Shown here: positions 18,801-24,800 of the stretch, piece by piece
Layout: each line of letters starts with the position of its first letter
Numbering within the stretch: the first letter of the stretch is position 1
NCBI GenBank assembly: GCA_044337705.1
Contig: JBIINB010000061.1
Span: 1 to 27,157, forward strand
Origin: JBEISR01 sp044337705
GTDB taxonomy: Bacteria; Planctomycetota; Planctomycetia; Pirellulales; Pirellulaceae
Direction: 5' to 3'
DNA: 27,157 nucleotides
Notes under the pieces: model-generated
What the model was told of the DNA's origin: nothing
Databases searched by the model: none
The model's input: the letters and a program-made list of their open reading frames with translations, nothing else
Position numbers and translations under genes: made by a program

Positions 18801-21800
18801 AACTGATCCCGCCAGCAGCAGCATTGACGGTCAGAAGAAGAGTATCCGCATCGGCACCGCCACCAAAATCAATCCCACTGGCAACGGTCCCAAGAAGCGT
18901 TAACGTATCGGCGTCGGCGCCGCCTCCGAAATCAATCCCCCCAGTGACCGTGCCACGGATCTCCAGGATATCCATCCCGGAATCACCTTCAAAGCTGATG
19001 CCTCCAGCGGAAGCGTTGACCGTCAGCAGCAATGTGTCGGCGTCGGCTCCGCCTCCGAAATCAATTCCCCCCGTAATCGTGCCGCGAATCTCCAGGATAT
19101 CGATCCCGGAATCCCCCTCAAAGCTGATGCCTCCAGCCACCGCACTGGCCGAAAGCGTCAGCGTATCCCCATCGGCGCCACCTCCAAAGTCGATATTCCC
19201 TGTGACACGTCCATCCAAAATGAAGGTATCGGCTCCTGAATCCCCTTCAAAGCTGATTGAGTCAACCACCGAAGTGCCAACCAGAGTCAAGGTGTCGCCA
19301 TCGGCTCCACCCCCGAAGTTGATGTTTCCCATGACCCGATCGTAGACGATGAAATCGTCCATTCCCGAATCGCCCTCAAAGCTGATGTCGCCCAGGGTAA
19401 TCGTCCCCCGAAGTTCGAACGTATCAGCATCAGCCCCTCCACCAAAATCGATATCGGTCAGGTTCCCACCGCGAATCACGAACGTGTCCGCGTCAGCCCC
19501 ACCTCCGAAATCGATTCCTGTCAGGATGCCACCCTCAATTTCGAAGACATCCATTCCGGAATCCCCTTCGAAACTGATGTCTCCCATGGTTCCGCTTCGA
19601 AGGACAAACGTGTCCGCATCCGCACCACCACTGAAATATCCTCGCAGCCCCCCTGCACCACTGCTGCCGGAACCGATGACAATCTCGTCTTTCCCGTCCC
19701 CGCCCAGAATCGTCGTGTTGGCGTGCGTCGTAAACGTATCGTTGAACTGACTGCCAACAACCGATGAAAAAATCCCCCAGGTCCGAAGCAGGTGCGGCGA
19801 TGTATTGGGATCGCTATCTGAGGCCAGCCCAAGATCGGGAGCGACATCGGTCTCCAGATAGACCACTGAGCCACCATCCTTGTTGGCTAGATAATTGCTG
19901 TTGGAAGCGGCCAGATCGAAAGTGATCCCGAGATCCGGAAAATCAGCTGTCGAAATGTCCGCGCGCGTGAAGTTCAACGTATTGAAACCAGTCGTGTCGC
20001 GAATGGTTAGCACGCTGTTGGGGCTTAGGATGTACTGATCATTCCCTTCGTCGACCACGGCGACTCCCGCTGGCGCGCTGCTGGCGTCATTGGCCACATC
20101 GTTCCCTGAGCGAAGGATGAAGGTATCGTCTCCAGCACCACCAAAGAGAAAATCCTGACCCACACCACCATCCAGCACCACATTGTATCCGGAAGGCAGT
20201 CGGGTAGCGTCGACGACGTCACTTCCGCCAAAGGTGATCACCGTCAGATTGCTCACGCCGTTCGAAAAATCATCCACGGTGAGCTGCAGTGAGTCATTGT
20301 CCTCACTGCCCAGAAGCAAAGTCGATACGTAGGTGTCAACCCCAAGATCACCATCGTCCACCACCAACGTCACCTCGATCGTTCCGCTGAATAGCTCAGG
20401 CAGCACAGTGAACGTTTCGGCCGATCCAGTTTGCAATGCGACGGTAGTACCAACGACTTTCGCTTCCCATCGGTAGACGAATACCTCTTCTCCTGGATCG
20501 GTGACCCACGCAATAAAAGTCAAGGGTTTATCTCCGACCACTGCGCCAGGACCACCTCCAATGCCTCCCGACAATCCGCTTCCGCTTGATTCCAAGGGGA
20601 CGAAAATCGCCTCCGGCGCCACATTCGACACGGTGATCTGAGTCGACTCGTCTAGGTCAGATCCTCCATCGTCGTCGGTGACCGTGACGTAGATCGTCTC
20701 CAGGTCCAAAGACGTACCTGCGGCATAATCATCGCGATAGACATAGGTCGCGCTGAAGGTTCGGTCGACTTGATTGACCGAGGCTTCGGTCAACTCCCCG
20801 CTCGCCCAGCGGACAGAAACCGTATGGGTATCGAGCGAACTGACGTCGGTGTAAGACCCCGTGACCCGAACCTTCTGACCTTCCTGGATCTGCCAGTCAC
20901 CAATCACTGGATCCCAGATGCCCGGTGCACTCTGCACAAATCTCTGCAGTGGCAAAATGATCTGCGGTGCGACGTTGTTCACAGTAATCGACGTGGTCTG
21001 TAGCGTTGATGGCTTATCCGCCAGTTGCAACTTCTGATCCAGAATGCTCACTGAAATCGTGTAAGGCTGCTGATCGTCGCGGTAGTCATGAGTGATACCA
21101 GATATCGTGCTTTCGCCCGGACCTGCCGTCAGCATGACTTCCTGCGTCCCATCTCCCCAGTCGACAAAGATGCGATGGGAGTCGCCAGCCCCAGCATCTG
21201 AATATCGCACCGTCAGAGAAGCAGCACTGCCTTCGTTGATCGTTGACTGCGCCAGCTCCAAAGCAGTAATCACCGGAATCGAATTACCGACACGAACATC
21301 TACCGTTGCAGCAATGTAATCCAGCGGCTGGTCATCGTCGGCGACACCTACAGTGATTGTGTAGGCACTGCCCGCCGTCTCGGGGCTGGATCGGTATCGA
21401 TGAGGAATATCCAATTGGCGAGCTACCAGCTGACCGGTTGTGGGGCTCAGCGAAATCACGTCGGGCGCACTGCCATCCCCCCAGTCGACCCGAATTTGAT
21501 GACTGTCTTCCAGCCCTAGATCTGAGAAGTTGACGCGAAGCGTCATCAACGCCCCTTCCGACACCTCAGCAATCCCGCCGACCGACGTCAGCCCGGGAAG
21601 ACCAAGAGTCACTTCCGACGGCAGGCTATTGGAAACTTCGGTAACCATCACAGCCGTCGCCTCACTGGCAGCCCCGCCATCATCGACGACTCGCACCCGC
21701 ACGACGTAACTATCCCGACTACTGTTGGTGGGACGATCGTCGACGTAGGTATGCGGCACCAAGAAAGTCGACACGCCTTGCGCGAGCGCAACATTCTGTG

Positions 21801-24800
21801 TCGTACCATCTCCCCAATCGATTTCGACGGTGTGGGCCTCCTGATCGCTGGTGTCGGTAAAAGACCCGGTCAGCGTTGCAGTACCACCTTCAGTCACCTG
21901 ACTGGTGATCCGCACATCGGAAGGGTTCAACACCGGCGCCTGATTGATCACCGGCAGAGAGAAACTGGCGGTGCCTACCAGACCTCCGTTGTCGGTGATT
22001 CGGACAGTCACCGTATAAGGATTCCCGGCCGGTGATGCCAGACCGTACCGATGACTCAGCGTGAAAGTCTGCTGATCCGTCAGCGTCAAAACCTCCAACG
22101 CCGAGCCATCTCCGTAATCGACCGTCGCACTCCACCTTGTCGAATCTGAATCCAAGAACGATCCACTAAGGCTAAGCGTATCTCCGGCATTCAACGTCGC
22201 CAACGAGGACGCAAGGGTGACAACCGGAGCCTGTTGGCTGGCAATATCGCCGATCGTCTTGGTGTTGCCGAACTCCGATGTCGGATTGATGGCGACAGCC
22301 GTCAGCAAATCACCGAACTCCACGATCGGCGTCGCTCCAAGAGGAACCTCGAATCGAAAGACACCGACAACCGGGTCTGTGTCTTTCAATGCGTTCGACT
22401 CCACTCCCTGATGCAACTTGCGAGTCCCCTGGCCGCGACCATTGGTGGTGGGGACGGATAGGTAGAATTGAATGATCTGTCCGGGATTGCTGGTTCCTTC
22501 CAGAATCAGCAGGCCAGCAGTAGCAAGGTAGGCACTCGTGATCACCGGAGCATTAGCAAGTCCATCTGCGTCCGGGCTGTCATTTAGCGTTGGCCCCGCT
22601 GCCCCGTGATCAATCGCCAGATCAATGTTACCTCGATAGTAATTACCTAAGATCGTATTGCTGGTCGACGGTCCGACACCAGGCAGTCGCAAGCCCGAGC
22701 CCAAGTTGTAGTAGAACCAGTTGGCGCGCGATTCGCTGATGCTGCTTCCCACTAGATTGCCCGCGACTCCAGCGTCGATCACCATGCCATGAGCTGCATT
22801 GGAGACCGAAGACGTTCCGCTCCGATCCGCTCCAAAAACATTCCCCTCAAATGCGTTAGCGGTGGAACTGCCCGAAATCCGCAGGCCGCTTCCCGTGTTC
22901 CCCGACAGCACATTTTTCTGCGCAAGATCAGGGCCTCCAACACGATTATTCGAGGAATCGACGAACAGAACGCCATCTGCCGGTAACGCAGCAGTTCCGT
23001 TGCCGACCGCCTGGAGACCCGAGGCATCGGTGCCGACGGAATTCCCTTCCAGCCATGTTCTCGTCGTATTCTGCAGCAGGATCCCCCCGAGCGAATTCCC
23101 AGAGACGAAATTGTCCAGCAACCAAAATCCCTCCACGCCCACCAGCTCGATCCCATATCGCGAATTAGCCAGCCGCGTTGTACCGGTGCTGTCCAGACCG
23201 ATCCAATTGTTCAGGACGTAGTTCTCCAAGGGGAAAGAACCGATGGCGTAGATACCAGACTGGCTGTTTCCACTGATAACGTTCCGATCGCCCGGCAAAA
23301 ACCCTCCAATCATGTTCCCGTCGGCGCTATTGCTAAGCAGGATTCCATGGGTGTTAGGAACGCTGCCAAGACCCAGAACATTGGTGCCGATATAGTTCCC
23401 GGCAATCGTGTTGGTGCTGGCCCCTGCACCCCCGATCCAGATCCCGGGACCATTGTTTCCGGAGATGACGTTGCGCCCGCCGGGACTGCTGGAACCGATC
23501 AGAGTCTGCCTGGCCGACCCTACCATAGGAATTCCTACCAGCGAACCATCGCCGACAAAGATGCCGAACGACTGATTCGGGATCGCCGCCAAACCGGACT
23601 TGTCCAAACCGATCCAGTTACCGTGAATCGCCCCATAAAGCGTGCTGCTTCCGACCATGGCGATCCCGCCCAGGTCGTTCCCCGAGATCAGATTGCCTTC
23701 ACCAGCGACTGAACCACCAATCGTGACCGCCGGCGAATCAATCACCTCAATTCCATACCCGGCGTTGCCGGCATCGACCAGACCGGAAGCATTCAGCCCG
23801 ATGTAATTTCCTTGTATCCGACTGCCCATTCCACCACCATTGGTGAATAGTATTCCGCTGCCCTTGCCGTAAGCGATGATGTTTCGATCCGGGATCGTGG
23901 ATCCACCCACGACAACTTCATCGGATTGATCGATGACAACAGATTGAAGGGTATTCGGTAGTGCAGACAGGCCATCCGCCGTCGTGCCGATGCGATTCCC
24001 TCGAACAAGACCCGAATTAACCTGACTCAGATTCAAACCAACTGCGCGATTGCCGGAAATCAGATTGTCGCTCACCTCATTTTGATGAGCCATATGCAGG
24101 CGGATTCCGGAGTCCACGTTGGGAACTGCGATCGAACCAGTCGGATCCGTTCCAACATAATTCCCCCGGACGGTGTTCCCATGAGCCAGCAGTAGGAGGA
24201 TACCGTCATGCCAATGATTGGATACAACATTCCGCTCGATTTCGTCTGCGACACCATCCCCGTTCGTGCCGATCAGGTTGTCCGTCGGACCTTCGTCGAG
24301 GAAGACACCATGGCCATTTCCGTACGCACCGTCGCTTTGGCCATTGGGGCCCAGTCCAATCCAGTTCCCAGCAATAACCGCCCCCTGAGAATCGCCGACC
24401 ACCCAGATGCCCTTACCGGAGTTACCGGAAATCACATTTCTTTCAAAGCTGTTAAAAGCATCGTTGGACCCGTCGGTACCAACGACCGTGTACGACGAAT
24501 TGCGAATGTCCAAACCGGAACCTGAAGGCACTGCCCCCACCAATGGAACTCCGGAGGTACCAAGCCCAATGTAGTTGCCGGCGATCTTGCTCGAAACCGA
24601 ACCGCTCAGGCGAACGTTGGCGTAGTGATTTCCCGACACCACATTTCGTTCCGCAACATCGTTCACTCCATCGCCATTGGTGCCAACGCGGGTCCCGTTA
24701 TCACCGTCCAGAAACACTCCATCATCCCAATTGCCAATTGCGGTAACTCCATCCATCGCCAGACCGACAACGTTCCCGGTGAGAACTGCGTCGCCGACTC

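Noticed and set aside
17700..19650. CRISPR array or non-coding satellite
   Set aside because: The period is about 129 bp without unique spacers, the repeats diverge at third codon positions, and the frame stays open throughout, so it is a coding repeat.
18254..19750. Long plus-strand open frames rich in SAPPPKSIPPV repeats
   Set aside because: They are the antisense of the strict repeat array; the repeated codons keep the opposite frame free of stops. No start signal and an implausible composition.
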